Source: Virgibacillus natechei
GTDB taxonomy: Bacteria > Bacillota > Bacilli > Bacillales > Amphibacillaceae
Length of the DNA: 64,000 nucleotides
NCBI RefSeq assembly: GCF_026013645.1
Contig: NZ_CP110224.1
Location: 620,001-684,000, forward strand
Direction of reading: 5' to 3'
The notes beneath the pieces were generated by a model that was given only the letters and a program-made list of their open reading frames with translations, was not told the DNA's origin and did no database searches. Positions within the stretch are counted from its first letter, which is position 1. Each line of letters begins with the position of its first letter. Shown here one piece after another: positions 43,838-52,206 of the stretch. A program made the position numbers and the translations under genes.

Positions 43838-44983
43838 ATGAAAAAAGTACGCTTAGGTATTATTGGTTTAGGCGCACAAGGTGGCGCATATGCAGGATTT
43901 ATCATGGAAGGAAGAGTTCCAAATATGGAGGTCGGTGCTATTTGTGATATCGATCCAGCAAAAAAATCTGAAGCCGAAGAAAAGTATCCTGGTGTTCCAT
44001 TTTACGACAATTATATCGATATGCTTGAAAGCGGTGACATCGATTCAGTCGTTACATGTGTTCCGCATTACTTGCATCCGGAAATGGGTATTGAATCATT
44101 AAAAAGAAACATCCATGCTCTAGTTGAAAAGCCAGCAGGTGTGTATACAAAACAGGTGAAAGAATTAAATGAATTTGCGGCAACAAAACCAGAAGTAACG
44201 TTTGGCATTATGTTTAATCAGCGAACAAATGAACTCTATCAAAAAGTAAAAGAAGTTATAGATAATGGAGAAATTGGTGACATCCGCCGAACAAACTGGA
44301 TTATTACAACATGGTGGAGACCTCAAGGTTATTATGACCAAAGTGCATGGAGGGCAACTTGGGAAGGTGAAGGTGGTGGTGTACTCGTAAACCAGGCACC
44401 GCATCAGCTTGACCTCCTTCAGTGGATTGCAGGCATGCCGAAGAAAGTATATTCCAACGTGAAATATGGTTACCAAAGAGATATCGCGGTAGAAGATGAA
44501 GTAACGGCAATGTTTGACTACGGCAATGGTGCAACAGGTGTATTTATTACTGCCACGCACGACGTTATGGGTACAGACCGGTTTGAGATTTTAGGTGACA
44601 AAGGAAAAATCGTCGTTGATGACAGTAAGACTGTAACGATTAAACGTCTTAAAACACCTGAATCTGAAATGAGTGCAACCATGGACATGCAAGATGTTAT
44701 GAAAATTTTCATGGGTGACGGTCCGGGAGAAATATATGATGAAGAAGTACTAGAATTTGAAAGTGTATGGGGAGCGCAACATACAGCTGTTATGGAAAAC
44801 TTCGCAGCAAATGTCTTAGATGGTACGCCGTTACTTGCACCAGGTAGTGATGGGATCAATGGTGTGGCATTGGCAAATGCGATCCATCTATCAAGCTGGT
44901 TAGGCAAAGAAGTAGATCTTCCAGTAGATGAAGATTTATATGTAGAGGAATTAAACAAGAAGATTGCAGAAGAAAAAAAGTAG
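43838..44983 (+). CDS. Gfo/Idh/MocA oxidoreductase 1 (possible glycoside/sugar 3-dehydrogenase)
   Basis: The 381-residue NAD(P)-dependent protein has the Rossmann motif GIIGLGAQGGAYAG (residues 8-21), VEKPA with catalytic Lys98, and GGGVLVNQAPHQLDLLQW with Asn185 and His189 as likely active-site residues. The preceding WWRPQGYYDQSAWRATWEGE motif is shared with enzymes that oxidise C3 of hexosides or UDP-GlcNAc (WlbA/GnnA-like). ATG 43838 is seven bases from GTGAGGAG. It heads a four-gene block with two further Gfo/Idh proteins and a TIM-barrel isomerase. Substrate unknown; a glycoside or inositol-like sugar is plausible. Confidence 0.78.
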   Translation: MKKVRLGIIGLGAQGGAYAGFIMEGRVPNMEVGAICDIDPAKKSEAEEKYPGVPFYDNYIDMLESGDIDSVVTCVPHYLHPEMGIESLKRNIHALVEKPAGVYTKQVKELNEFAATKPEVTFGIMFNQRTNELYQKVKEVIDNGEIGDIRRTNWIITTWWRPQGYYDQSAWRATWEGEGGGVLVNQAPHQLDLLQWIAGMPKKVYSNVKYGYQRDIAVEDEVTAMFDYGNGATGVFITATHDVMGTDRFEILGDKGKIVVDDSKTVTIKRLKTPESEMSATMDMQDVMKIFMGDGPGEIYDEEVLEFESVWGAQHTAVMENFAANVLDGTPLLAPGSDGINGVALANAIHLSSWLGKEVDLPVDEDLYVEELNKKIAEEKK

Positions 44984-44990
44984 TGTAGTA

Positions 44991-45010
44991 GATTGTTCAA
45001 AAAGTCTGCA
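44991..45010. repeat. Fragment of MITE-like element
   Basis: GATTGTTCAAAAAGTCTGCA matches the left end of the elements at 12597 and 49247. The remainder of the element is missing; a different hairpin follows. Confidence 0.4.
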
Positions 45011-45029
45011 CGCACTGTAATAGATTCAG

Positions 45030-45062
45030 ACGAACTCATTTCCATCCCGGTTATGAGTTCGT
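45030..45062 (+). terminator. Hairpin between Gfo/Idh genes 1 and 2
   Basis: Perfect 10-bp arms ACGAACTCAT and ATGAGTTCGT around a 13-bp loop, followed only by TTTG. It could attenuate readthrough or protect the upstream mRNA. Confidence 0.5.
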
Positions 45063-45087
45063 TTGCAACAAGAAGGGGGGAGAACTA

Positions 45088-46098
45088 ATGCTTAACATAG
45101 CCGTTATTGGCCTTGGAGATATTTCGAAAATTCATCTTCCCGTTATCGAGGAGAATCCAGATGCCCGTCTAGTAGCAGTATGTGATGTTGATGAGTCATT
45201 AAAAGATAGTGTTGCAGGTGCAACCTTTTATACAGATTATCACGAAATGCTGGAGAAAGAATCACTGGATTGTGTACATGTTTGCCTGCCGCATCACCTT
45301 CATTATCATGCAACAAAGGCTTGTGTTGAAAGAGGTATCCATGTATTTCAGGAAAAACCTTTGGCGCGAAATGCGGAAGAAGGCATGGCATTAGTTGACT
45401 TAGAAGAAAAATACCCAGATGTTAAAATCTGTGTTTCTTTTCAAAATCGTTATAATGAGACATTCGAAAAACTACGTGAAATTGTTGCAAGTGGAGAATA
45501 TGGCAACGTAACTGGATTGAAGGGTTTGGTGACCTGGTTTAGGCCAAAAGCTTACTATGATGTAAAACCTTGGCGAGGTAAAATGAGGTATTCTGGTGGA
45601 GGCGTCATGATTAATCAGGCAATTCATACCTTGGATTTAATGCAGATAATCGGTGGCGAAATTGAAACGATAAGAGGAACGATAGATAATCTATTTGATT
45701 ATGGATATGAAGTAGAAGATACTGCTGTGGCCAATATTCAATTTAGGAGTGGAGCAACAGGGTTATTTTTTGCAACCAATACAAATGCTGGGAATTCCAG
45801 TGTAGAGTTTCAAGTTCTCATGGAAAAAGGAAAATTAACGATTAAAGATAGTATTCTAACAAAAATGAACGGTAGCGGTAAGAAGGAAGAGGTAATAGAG
45901 GATGAAAAGTTACCTGGTAAGAATTTCTATTATGGCGCGAGTCATTCAAAATTAATTAATCATTTCTATACGTGTATAGAGAATGATAGCCAGGATTATA
46001 TCCATGTGAAAGACTCCCAAGTATCGATGGAAATGATTAGTGCAATTCGGCAATCCTCTGAAATTAAAAAAGAAATAAAAATGGAGGTATATCAATGA
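45088..46098 (+). CDS. Gfo/Idh/MocA oxidoreductase 2
   Basis: A 336-residue paralogue of the preceding oxidoreductase. Rossmann motif VIGLGDISKIHLP (residues 6-18), QEKPLARN with Lys90 and GGGVMINQAIHTLDLMQII with Asn176 and His180. The FRPKAYYDVKPWRGK segment matches the YY..WRG motif of sugar 3-dehydrogenases. ATG 45088 lies behind AAGGGGGGAG. Its 3' end overlaps the TIM-barrel gene by 4 bp (ATGA), so the two are translated together. Possibly acts on a different anomer or on the reverse reduction step in the same route. Confidence 0.78.
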   Translation: MLNIAVIGLGDISKIHLPVIEENPDARLVAVCDVDESLKDSVAGATFYTDYHEMLEKESLDCVHVCLPHHLHYHATKACVERGIHVFQEKPLARNAEEGMALVDLEEKYPDVKICVSFQNRYNETFEKLREIVASGEYGNVTGLKGLVTWFRPKAYYDVKPWRGKMRYSGGGVMINQAIHTLDLMQIIGGEIETIRGTIDNLFDYGYEVEDTAVANIQFRSGATGLFFATNTNAGNSSVEFQVLMEKGKLTIKDSILTKMNGSGKKEEVIEDEKLPGKNFYYGASHSKLINHFYTCIENDSQDYIHVKDSQVSMEMISAIRQSSEIKKEIKMEVYQ

Positions 46099-46955
46099 AA
46101 AAAGGAAAAATTGGCGTGCAAATGATGATGCTTAAAGGTAAGGTTGAAGAACTTGGTGCCTATGAAACAATGAAACAATTGCATGAGCTAGGCTTTAGAG
46201 CTGTAGAAGTTTCACAAATTCCTATGACGGAAGAAAATGTAGGCGAATTAAAACGGGCAAGCGAAGACTTTGATATAGAGATTGCAGCAATGTCTGCTCC
46301 TTTAGAGCCAATGATGCCAGGTGCTCCTGGAGAAACACTAACAGCTAATTTTGATAAAATTGTCAAGGATTGTAAAACGTTAGATTGTAACTTCCTTCGT
46401 ATCGGAATGCTCCCCCTAAACATCATGGGCGACAAGGATCAAATCATGGAATTTATCAAAAGAGCGGAAGCAATGGCAGAGCGCTTAGCAGAGCATGGAA
46501 TCGAATTGTATTATCATACACACCATATCGAGTTCCAGAAGTACGACGGAGAATATTTACTGGATCTGATGAAAAATAATACGTCCAAACTTGGGTTTGA
46601 ATTAGATGTCCACTGGATCCAACGAGCTGGTGAAGATCCCGTACAAATTATTAAAAACTATAAAGATCGAATATCGCTATTACATTTGAAAGATTATCGT
46701 ATTGGTGAATTGGATATTCAAGAGGAAGATCTTCAAGACATGGGTAAGTTTTTTAGTAAATTCACGGACCTAATTGAATTTGCGGAAGTTGGAGAAGGGA
46801 ATCTTGATATGAATGCAGTGATTGACGCTGGTCTCGAAAGCGGCGCACAGTATTTCTTAATCGAGCAGGATGACACGTATGGACGTGACCCATTTGATTG
46901 TTTGAAAATATCAGCAGATAACTTGAAGGAATTGGGTTATGCAGATTGGTTCTAG
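46095..46955 (+). CDS. Sugar phosphate isomerase/epimerase family TIM-barrel protein
   Basis: The 286-residue protein belongs to the xylose-isomerase-like/AP-endonuclease-2 superfamily. Metal ligands are visible: Glu in HHIEFQKYDG (about 146), Asp and His in FELDVHWIQR (171, 173), His in LLHLKDYR (197) and Glu in FAEVGEGNLDM (about 238). Members include IolE/IolH, YcjR (3-keto-glycoside 4-epimerase) and keto-glycoside-cleaving enzymes. Its coupling to a Gfo/Idh dehydrogenase supports action on a keto-sugar product. I cannot choose between isomerase, epimerase and lyase. Confidence 0.78.
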   Translation: MKKGKIGVQMMMLKGKVEELGAYETMKQLHELGFRAVEVSQIPMTEENVGELKRASEDFDIEIAAMSAPLEPMMPGAPGETLTANFDKIVKDCKTLDCNFLRIGMLPLNIMGDKDQIMEFIKRAEAMAERLAEHGIELYYHTHHIEFQKYDGEYLLDLMKNNTSKLGFELDVHWIQRAGEDPVQIIKNYKDRISLLHLKDYRIGELDIQEEDLQDMGKFFSKFTDLIEFAEVGEGNLDMNAVIDAGLESGAQYFLIEQDDTYGRDPFDCLKISADNLKELGYADWF

Positions 46956-46984
46956 AATGTTAGCAACAAAAGGAGTGGATAAGC

Positions 46985-48055
46985 ATGAGTAATGACGGAA
47001 TGAATTATGCACCAAAAGGAAAGCCGAATCCAGTCGTTAAAGAAGGAGAATTTCAGGTTGCGGCAGTTGCACTTGATCATGGGCATATTAATGGCATGTG
47101 TAATGGTTTGGTAGAAGCAGGCGCCACGTTAAAATGGGTATATGACCCAGACCAGGAAAAGGTGAATAGTTTCCTTGAAAAATTTCCTGGAGTAGAAGTA
47201 GCAGATTCCTTGGAACAAATTTTAAATGATGAATCTATCAAGCTAGTAGCAGCGGCAGCGATTCCATCAGAAAGAAGTGGACTTGGCAATAAGGTAATGG
47301 AAGCTGGAAAAGACTATTTTACAGATAAAACACCTTTTACAACAAAAGCACAATTGGAAGAGACGAAGCGTGTCGTGGAACGGACTGGCCAGAAGTATAT
47401 GGTGTATTTCAGTGAACGCCTCCACGTCGAGGGTGCTGTATTTGCAGGCGACTTGATTAAAGATGGAGCAATCGGAAAAGTTATTCAGGTGACTGGCTTC
47501 GGCCCGCACCGATTAAATGCAGACAGTCGTCCAGATTGGTTTTTCAATAAAGAACAATATGGTGGTATTCTATGCGATATCGGGAGTCATCAAATTGAGC
47601 AGTTCCTCTATTATACAGGCAGCGGGGACGCAGAAATCCTGCATAGTAAAGTAGGTAACTATAATAATCCTGATCATCCGGAACTAGAAGACTATGGCGA
47701 CGCAACATTAGTCGGCGATAATGGGGCAACACAAATCTTTAAAGTAGATTGGTTCACACCGGATGGATTGAGCACATGGGGTGATGGACGTACCTTTATT
47801 ACCGGGACAGAAGGAACAATAGAAATTCGTAAATATGTGGACGTGGCACGTGAGGAGTCAGGCGACCACCTTTATCTAGTGAACAAGGACGGGGAAAAGC
47901 ATTACGCACTATCAGGTGAAGTAGGTTTCCCATTCTTTGGAGCATTTATCAAAGATTGTATCAATCGTACCGAAAATGCAATGACGCAGGAGCATGCATT
48001 TAAAGCTGCGGAATTGTGCTTAGAAGCGCAGGAACAAGCGATTGTTGTTTCTTAA
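46985..48055 (+). CDS. Gfo/Idh/MocA oxidoreductase 3, divergent nucleotide loop
   Basis: A 356-residue protein more distant from the other two. In place of the usual GxGxxG the loop reads VALDHGHINGM (residues 28-38), and EKP is replaced by DKTP with Lys115. The catalytic segment GGILCDIGSHQIEQFLYYTG retains Asp198 and His202. Such DHGH-type members often sit in sugar catabolic operons of Firmicutes. It follows the TIM-barrel gene by 29 bp behind AAAGGAGTGG and is closed by the terminator at 48144. It may use the cofactor differently or oxidise another position. Confidence 0.75.
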   Translation: MSNDGMNYAPKGKPNPVVKEGEFQVAAVALDHGHINGMCNGLVEAGATLKWVYDPDQEKVNSFLEKFPGVEVADSLEQILNDESIKLVAAAAIPSERSGLGNKVMEAGKDYFTDKTPFTTKAQLEETKRVVERTGQKYMVYFSERLHVEGAVFAGDLIKDGAIGKVIQVTGFGPHRLNADSRPDWFFNKEQYGGILCDIGSHQIEQFLYYTGSGDAEILHSKVGNYNNPDHPELEDYGDATLVGDNGATQIFKVDWFTPDGLSTWGDGRTFITGTEGTIEIRKYVDVAREESGDHLYLVNKDGEKHYALSGEVGFPFFGAFIKDCINRTENAMTQEHAFKAAELCLEAQEQAIVVS

Positions 48056-48143
48056 GTTGTTACAATAAAGTTTAGATTACTAAAAACCACCACATTAAGT
48101 ATTTCAATATGAGGTACAGACATATAAATTAGTGACATGAGTT

Positions 48144-48184
48144 GAGCGTTGAATTGCAAAGCAATTTGATGCTCTTCTTTTTTT
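48144..48184 (+). terminator. Terminator of the Gfo/Idh-TIM-barrel operon
   Basis: GAGC..TTGAATTGC and GCAATTTGA..GCTC arms around AAA, followed by a long T run. Confidence 0.88.
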
Positions 48185-48226
48185 AAAAGATAGGAAAGCA
48201 TAAGGGATTCTAACAAAGCAAAGAAC

Positions 48227-48270
48227 GCTTTCAAAGAATCCCTTTAACGAATGCCAAGTATTCTTATAAT
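48227..48270. repeat. Dispersed repeat, ATGCCAAG family, copy 4
   Basis: GCTTTCAAAGAATCCC then TTTAACGAATGCCAAGTATTCT. An upstream AGGGATTC (48204-48211) pairs with GAATCCCT inside it. Matches copy 3 closely. Confidence 0.6.
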
Positions 48271-48280
48271 CAATCATAAA

Positions 48281-48946
48281 CTATAAATACACTTCATTCC
48301 ATCGTGATTTAGCTTCTTTCTTTAGGCTGTTAATATGTTCCGTTATTACATTTGAAAAGGCAGAAAAATCACGCTCTCTCATTGCTTCGTATAAATGCCA
48401 GTGATCTGTATGTCTTTTCGTTGTGCTTTCCAGTGAGGTAGAGTGGACGATACGGGATAAGGATACGTGGGTGTTTAACGAGGAAAATAGTTCTATTATT
48501 TTATTATTTCCTGTCCATTCTATTAAAGTCATGTGAAATTTCCGATCTACCTTATTATAGGTCTCAAAAGGAAAAGGAGTAGCTTTGAGGAGTGAATCCA
48601 TTTCCTGGACGATTTGTCCCCAATTTTCCACCTTATCTGCTGAAATAAATTGAATCACTTGCTTGCCAGCCCATAATTCAATCATTAATCGAGCATCAAG
48701 TACTTCAATAAATTCAGTGAAATTTAATTCTGTTACATAAGTACCTTTACGAGGGATGATCTCTAGTAATCCATCGTACACAAGTTGATTGATTGCATCT
48801 TTTACAGGAGAGCGGCTTACACCAAACTCATCTGCTAATTTATGAATATCTAACTTATCACCAGGACTGTATTCTCCAGCAATTATTTTACTACGTAGTA
48901 CATCGTATACCTGACTAGTCAAAAGAGATGTATCAATTTTTGTCAT
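48281..48946 (-). CDS. GntR-family regulator, FadR/FCD subfamily
   Basis: A 222-residue regulator. The N-terminal winged helix reads SQVYDVLRSKIIAGEYSPGDKL and DEFGVSRSPVKDAINQLVYDGLL; the C-terminal FCD domain has metal-ligand candidates Asp in EVLDARLMIE, His in KFHMTLIE and two late His residues (TKRHTDHWHLYEAM). Relatives respond to sugar acids and similar metabolites. I prefer ATG 48946 with GGGGT upstream over an earlier in-frame start. It sits between the Gfo/Idh operon and the divergent dehydrogenase/permease pair, with a 30-bp dyad in the shared upstream region. Confidence 0.8.
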   Translation of the reverse strand: MTKIDTSLLTSQVYDVLRSKIIAGEYSPGDKLDIHKLADEFGVSRSPVKDAINQLVYDGLLEIIPRKGTYVTELNFTEFIEVLDARLMIELWAGKQVIQFISADKVENWGQIVQEMDSLLKATPFPFETYNKVDRKFHMTLIEWTGNNKIIELFSSLNTHVSLSRIVHSTSLESTTKRHTDHWHLYEAMRERDFSAFSNVITEHINSLKKEAKSRWNEVYL

Positions 48947-49092
48947 GATTCTATACCCCTTTATCAATTTTTAATAGTTTTGTTTCTACCAAATGACTCT
49001 ATGAATTCCAATTATATATGGTTTTATAAAAAAAGAAAATACATCTCACTTAAAACTGTTGACTCCCATTAATAAATATTGTACTCTATTTA

Positions 49093-49122
49093 ATGTAATA
49101 TGTGAAATGTCACATGTTACAT
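49093..49122. promoter_or_regulatory. 30-bp dyad, probable GntR-family operator
   Basis: ATGTAA-T-ATGTGA and TCACAT-G-TTACAT are inverted around an AATG centre. Only the single T/G pair and the outer two centre bases break the symmetry. It lies between the divergent GntR gene and the dehydrogenase/permease genes, 147 bp upstream of the GntR start. Confidence 0.7.
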
Positions 49123-49133
49123 ATCAAAATTAA

Positions 49134-49147
49134 AGAAAGCGATTTCG
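49134..49147 (+). promoter_or_regulatory. Candidate cre site
   Basis: AGAAAGCGATTTCG matches the cre pattern TGAAAGCGNTTNCA at all but the first and last positions. It lies 11 bp downstream of the 30-bp dyad. Confidence 0.4.
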
Positions 49148-49246
49148 ATAATAGTATTCGTTTATTACATGTCGTTTTCATAGGAGTGCCAATGATAGAA
49201 GGCTTAACAATAAAGACAAGGAATGATAGCCAATAAATTTCTTTAA

Positions 49247-49372
49247 GAGGTTGTTCAAAAAGTCCGGTAAAAATGACACATCGAATTTCTTCGTTGGCTT
49301 GTTTCTCCGCTGCTCGAAACTACACCGCCTCGAACTTCTCGGTCCTTTTTATCCTCCTTTTTGAACATGGAC
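49247..49372. mobile_element. MITE-like element, copy 2 (upstream of dehydrogenase)
   Basis: The 126-bp element begins GAGGTTGTTCAAAAAGTCC and ends TTTTTGAACATGGAC. The GGTAAAAATGACACATCGAA segment is identical to copy 1, and CCGCCTCGAACTTCTCG recurs near the right end. TTTAA and TTTTA flank it, an uncertain target duplication. It is shorter than copy 1 by an internal segment. It separates the dyad/cre region from the dehydrogenase gene. Confidence 0.65.
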
Positions 49373-49444
49373 TTTTACGAATAATTTTTTGTTATGAATG
49401 AAAGGGATTACAAATTCTATTAAAACGTAGGAGGTATAAATAAG

Positions 49445-50464
49445 ATGAAAGCAGTTTGTATTTCAAAAGCAAATACGATTGAATTATTAGATGTCGAAGA
49501 ACCAACTATAAAGCAGGAAAATGAGGTAAAAGTAAAAATCAAAAGGGTAGGTATCTGTGGTTCAGATATGCATATTTATCACGGCACCAATCCGCTTGCA
49601 ACCTATCCTAGAATCGTTGGACATGAAGTAACAGGAGAGATAGTGAAGACGGGTAAGGATGTAAATCGTGTGACAGTTGGTGATCATGTCGTAATTGAGC
49701 CCATCACCTTTTGCGGCGAATGCTATGCATGTAAAAGTGGTAGACCGAATGTATGTAAAGAAGTTTCCGTGTTTGGTGTACATGAAGATGGAGGAATGAG
49801 AGAGTTTGTTACGCTCCCAGAAAAACAAGTGCATCAAGTAGATTCTGAGATTGAGTGGGATGAAGCAGTAATGGCTGAACCTTATACTATTGGTGCCCAA
49901 GCAACGTGGAGAGGTAATGTTAAGGAAGGGCAAACCGTCTTTATCCAAGGTGCTGGCCCAATTGGGATAACTGTATTAAAAATGGCTAAATTGCGTGGTG
50001 CGACTGTCATTATTTCAGATTTTACAAATGAACGTCTGGCGCTTGCAAAAGAAAATGGTGTTGATCATACAATCAATCCAAAAGAGGTTGATTCTATGAC
50101 GAAAATTAATGAAATAACAAATGACGAGGGTGCGAATGTTGTCATCGATGCAGTAGGTTCTCCTCAAACATTTGAATTGGCTGTTGAAGTTGCATCGCCA
50201 GCAGGTAATATCGTAACACTCGGATTTAACGAAACACCATCATCCATTGCAATGATGCATATTACGAAAAAGGAATTAACCATAACTGGATCAAGACTTC
50301 AAACCAATCAATTTGGCAAAGTTGTTGAACTGATAAACACAAAACAATTAACACATAATGGTCTTGTGACACATCGGTTCCATATTAACAACGTGAAAGA
50401 GGCATTCGAGTTTATTGAGAAAAATCCGGATAAAGTAAGAAAAGCAGTTATTGAATTCGAATAA
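49445..50464 (+). CDS. Zinc-dependent alcohol dehydrogenase, sugar-acid/polyol type
   Basis: The 339-residue MDR-family enzyme has catalytic zinc ligands in [12 protein letters not shown] (Cys about 38) and GHEVTGEIV, a structural zinc site [15 protein letters not shown] (about residues 92-106) and a Rossmann motif [14 protein letters not shown] (about 168-181). Its closest well-known relatives are polyol dehydrogenases and the L-galactonate/L-gulonate 5-dehydrogenase type (LgoD, RspB). With a GntP permease directly downstream and uxaC in the same region, oxidation of a hexonate to tagaturonate or fructuronate is plausible. ATG 49445 follows AGGAGG. Confidence 0.82.
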   Translation: MKAVCISKANTIELLDVEEPTIKQENEVKVKIKRVGICGSDMHIYHGTNPLATYPRIVGHEVTGEIVKTGKDVNRVTVGDHVVIEPITFCGECYACKSGRPNVCKEVSVFGVHEDGGMREFVTLPEKQVHQVDSEIEWDEAVMAEPYTIGAQATWRGNVKEGQTVFIQGAGPIGITVLKMAKLRGATVIISDFTNERLALAKENGVDHTINPKEVDSMTKINEITNDEGANVVIDAVGSPQTFELAVEVASPAGNIVTLGFNETPSSIAMMHITKKELTITGSRLQTNQFGKVVELINTKQLTHNGLVTHRFHINNVKEAFEFIEKNPDKVRKAVIEFE

Positions 50465-50596
50465 GGTTTTGATCGGGGCTAACAGAGTTCGAGTTCCTGA
50501 TTAGAAAAACCGTAATTATAAAAAACAATATTGAATCAATAGTAACCGTTATCAATATAAAAAAATGATTATTTTTATACAAAGGGGAGAGAAAGT

Positions 50597-51949
50597 ATGC
50601 CATTACTAATCGTCGCGCTCGGCATTGTCTTATTACTAATTTTAATAATGAAATTCAATGTAAACACATTCATTTCATTAGTTGTTGTTTCGTTTGTCCT
50701 TGCATTGGCATTAGGTATGCCGATCAGTGAAGTTGTTGCATCCATTGAATATGGTTTGGGTGACACTTTAGGTGGAATTGCATTAGTCTTTGGACTTGGT
50801 GCTATTTTAGGTAAGTTAGTCGCCGATGCTGGTGGAGCCCAGCGAATTGCCATGACGCTGATTAATAAATTCGGAGAAAAACGAATTCAGTGGGCAGTTG
50901 TTGTTGGTGGTTTCATTCTCGGGATTGCGCTATTTTTTGAAGTTGGACTTGTATTATTAATTCCGATTGTTTATCAAATTGCTAAACAACTAAACATACA
51001 ATTCTTATGGTTAGGATTACCGATGGTTACTGCATTATCTGTAACACATGCATTCTTGCCACCATCTCCAGGTATTACTGTTATTGCTCAGCAATATGGC
51101 GCCAATGTAGGGTTGGTATTAGTGTATGGGATTATAATTGGAATTCCAACTGTGATTATAGCAGGGCCATTATTTACGAAATTTGCTAGAAAAATGGTTC
51201 CATCCGCATTTGAAAAAGAACCATCTGGAAGTATGGCCTCTATTGGTGATGCAAAAGAATACAAATTGGAAGATACACCAAGCTTTGGGGTCAGTATATT
51301 CACATCATTATTTCCAGTAATTTTGATGGGGATTTCTACAATTATTACGTTGGTACAAGACACAATGGGTATGTCAGCTAACATGTTTTTTGACATTGTC
51401 GCGATGTTCGGTGCTCCAACTACTGTTATGCTAGTTTCAGTTTTACTTGCAATATATACCATGGGGGTAGCAAGAAAGATTCCAATGAGTCAGCTCATGA
51501 AATCAGCAGAAAATTCTATTGCTGCTATCGGTATGATGTTACTGATCCTAGGGGCAGGTGGTGCATTAAAACAAGTATTAATTGATGGTGGAGTAGGAGA
51601 TTATGTTGCGCAACTCTTTGAAGGAAGTACGATGTCTCCAATCATATTAGCTTGGTTAATTGCTGCTTTGTTGAGAGTTGCACAAGGGTCAGCAACTGTT
51701 GCCGCTCTAACCACAGCTGGATTAGTCATTCCATTGATGCAGGGTACAGATGTTAGCTTAGAATTAATGGTACTTGCAACAGGTGCAGGAAGTATTATTG
51801 CTTCTCACGTCAATGATACCGGTTTCTGGATTGTTAAAGAGTCCTTTGGCTTAACAATGAAAGAAACATTTGCAACTTGGACAGTACTGGAAACAATTAT
51901 TTCCGTATGTGGTCTTGTGTTTGTTCTGTTCTTAAGCTTATTTGTTTAA
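50597..51949 (+). CDS. GntP-family gluconate/sugar-acid permease
   Basis: A 450-residue membrane protein with about 12 hydrophobic helices. Conserved GntP signatures include IALVFGLGAILGKLVADAGGAQRIA (in two stretches), ALFFEVGLVLLIPI, THAFLPPSPGITVIA and RVAQGSATVAALTTAG. It ends with the usual HVNDTGFWIVKESFGL. It imports gluconate or a related aldonate by proton symport. It follows the dehydrogenase by about 130 bp behind AGGGGAGAG and is closed by a strong terminator. The pair probably supplies and oxidises one sugar acid. Confidence 0.88.
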   Translation: MPLLIVALGIVLLLILIMKFNVNTFISLVVVSFVLALALGMPISEVVASIEYGLGDTLGGIALVFGLGAILGKLVADAGGAQRIAMTLINKFGEKRIQWAVVVGGFILGIALFFEVGLVLLIPIVYQIAKQLNIQFLWLGLPMVTALSVTHAFLPPSPGITVIAQQYGANVGLVLVYGIIIGIPTVIIAGPLFTKFARKMVPSAFEKEPSGSMASIGDAKEYKLEDTPSFGVSIFTSLFPVILMGISTIITLVQDTMGMSANMFFDIVAMFGAPTTVMLVSVLLAIYTMGVARKIPMSQLMKSAENSIAAIGMMLLILGAGGALKQVLIDGGVGDYVAQLFEGSTMSPIILAWLIAALLRVAQGSATVAALTTAGLVIPLMQGTDVSLELMVLATGAGSIIASHVNDTGFWIVKESFGLTMKETFATWTVLETIISVCGLVFVLFLSLFV

Positions 51950-51971
51950 GATATGCTGAATTGAGACTAGA

Positions 51972-52008
51972 ACCATCGAATAGTGGTTACGCACTATTCG
52001 GTGGTTTT
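51972..52008 (+). terminator. Terminator of the dehydrogenase/permease unit
   Basis: ACCATCGAATAGTG and CACTATTCGGTGGT arms followed by a T run. Confidence 0.9.
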
Positions 52009-52103
52009 TCTTATGTGCAATTATCAAAATTTCTCTTAGTTATTATTCAGTAATGAGATGAACGGAGCAGAAAATTAATTCGGGGTGTTAATGCGAAAAA
52101 AAC

Positions 52104-52132
52104 AGCAGAAGCGTAATTGCTTCTGCTAGTTT
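52104..52132. terminator. Second terminator-like hairpin
   Basis: AGCAGAAGC and GCTTCTGCT arms with A-run on the left and AGTTTTT on the right; can serve convergent transcripts from gntP and GH3. Confidence 0.7.
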
Positions 52133-52206
52133 TTGTGCAAAAAGAGACACCTGTCATTTGTCATACAAGACATCTTTTTCCTACTTATCTAAAAAGGATC
52201 CCACCA

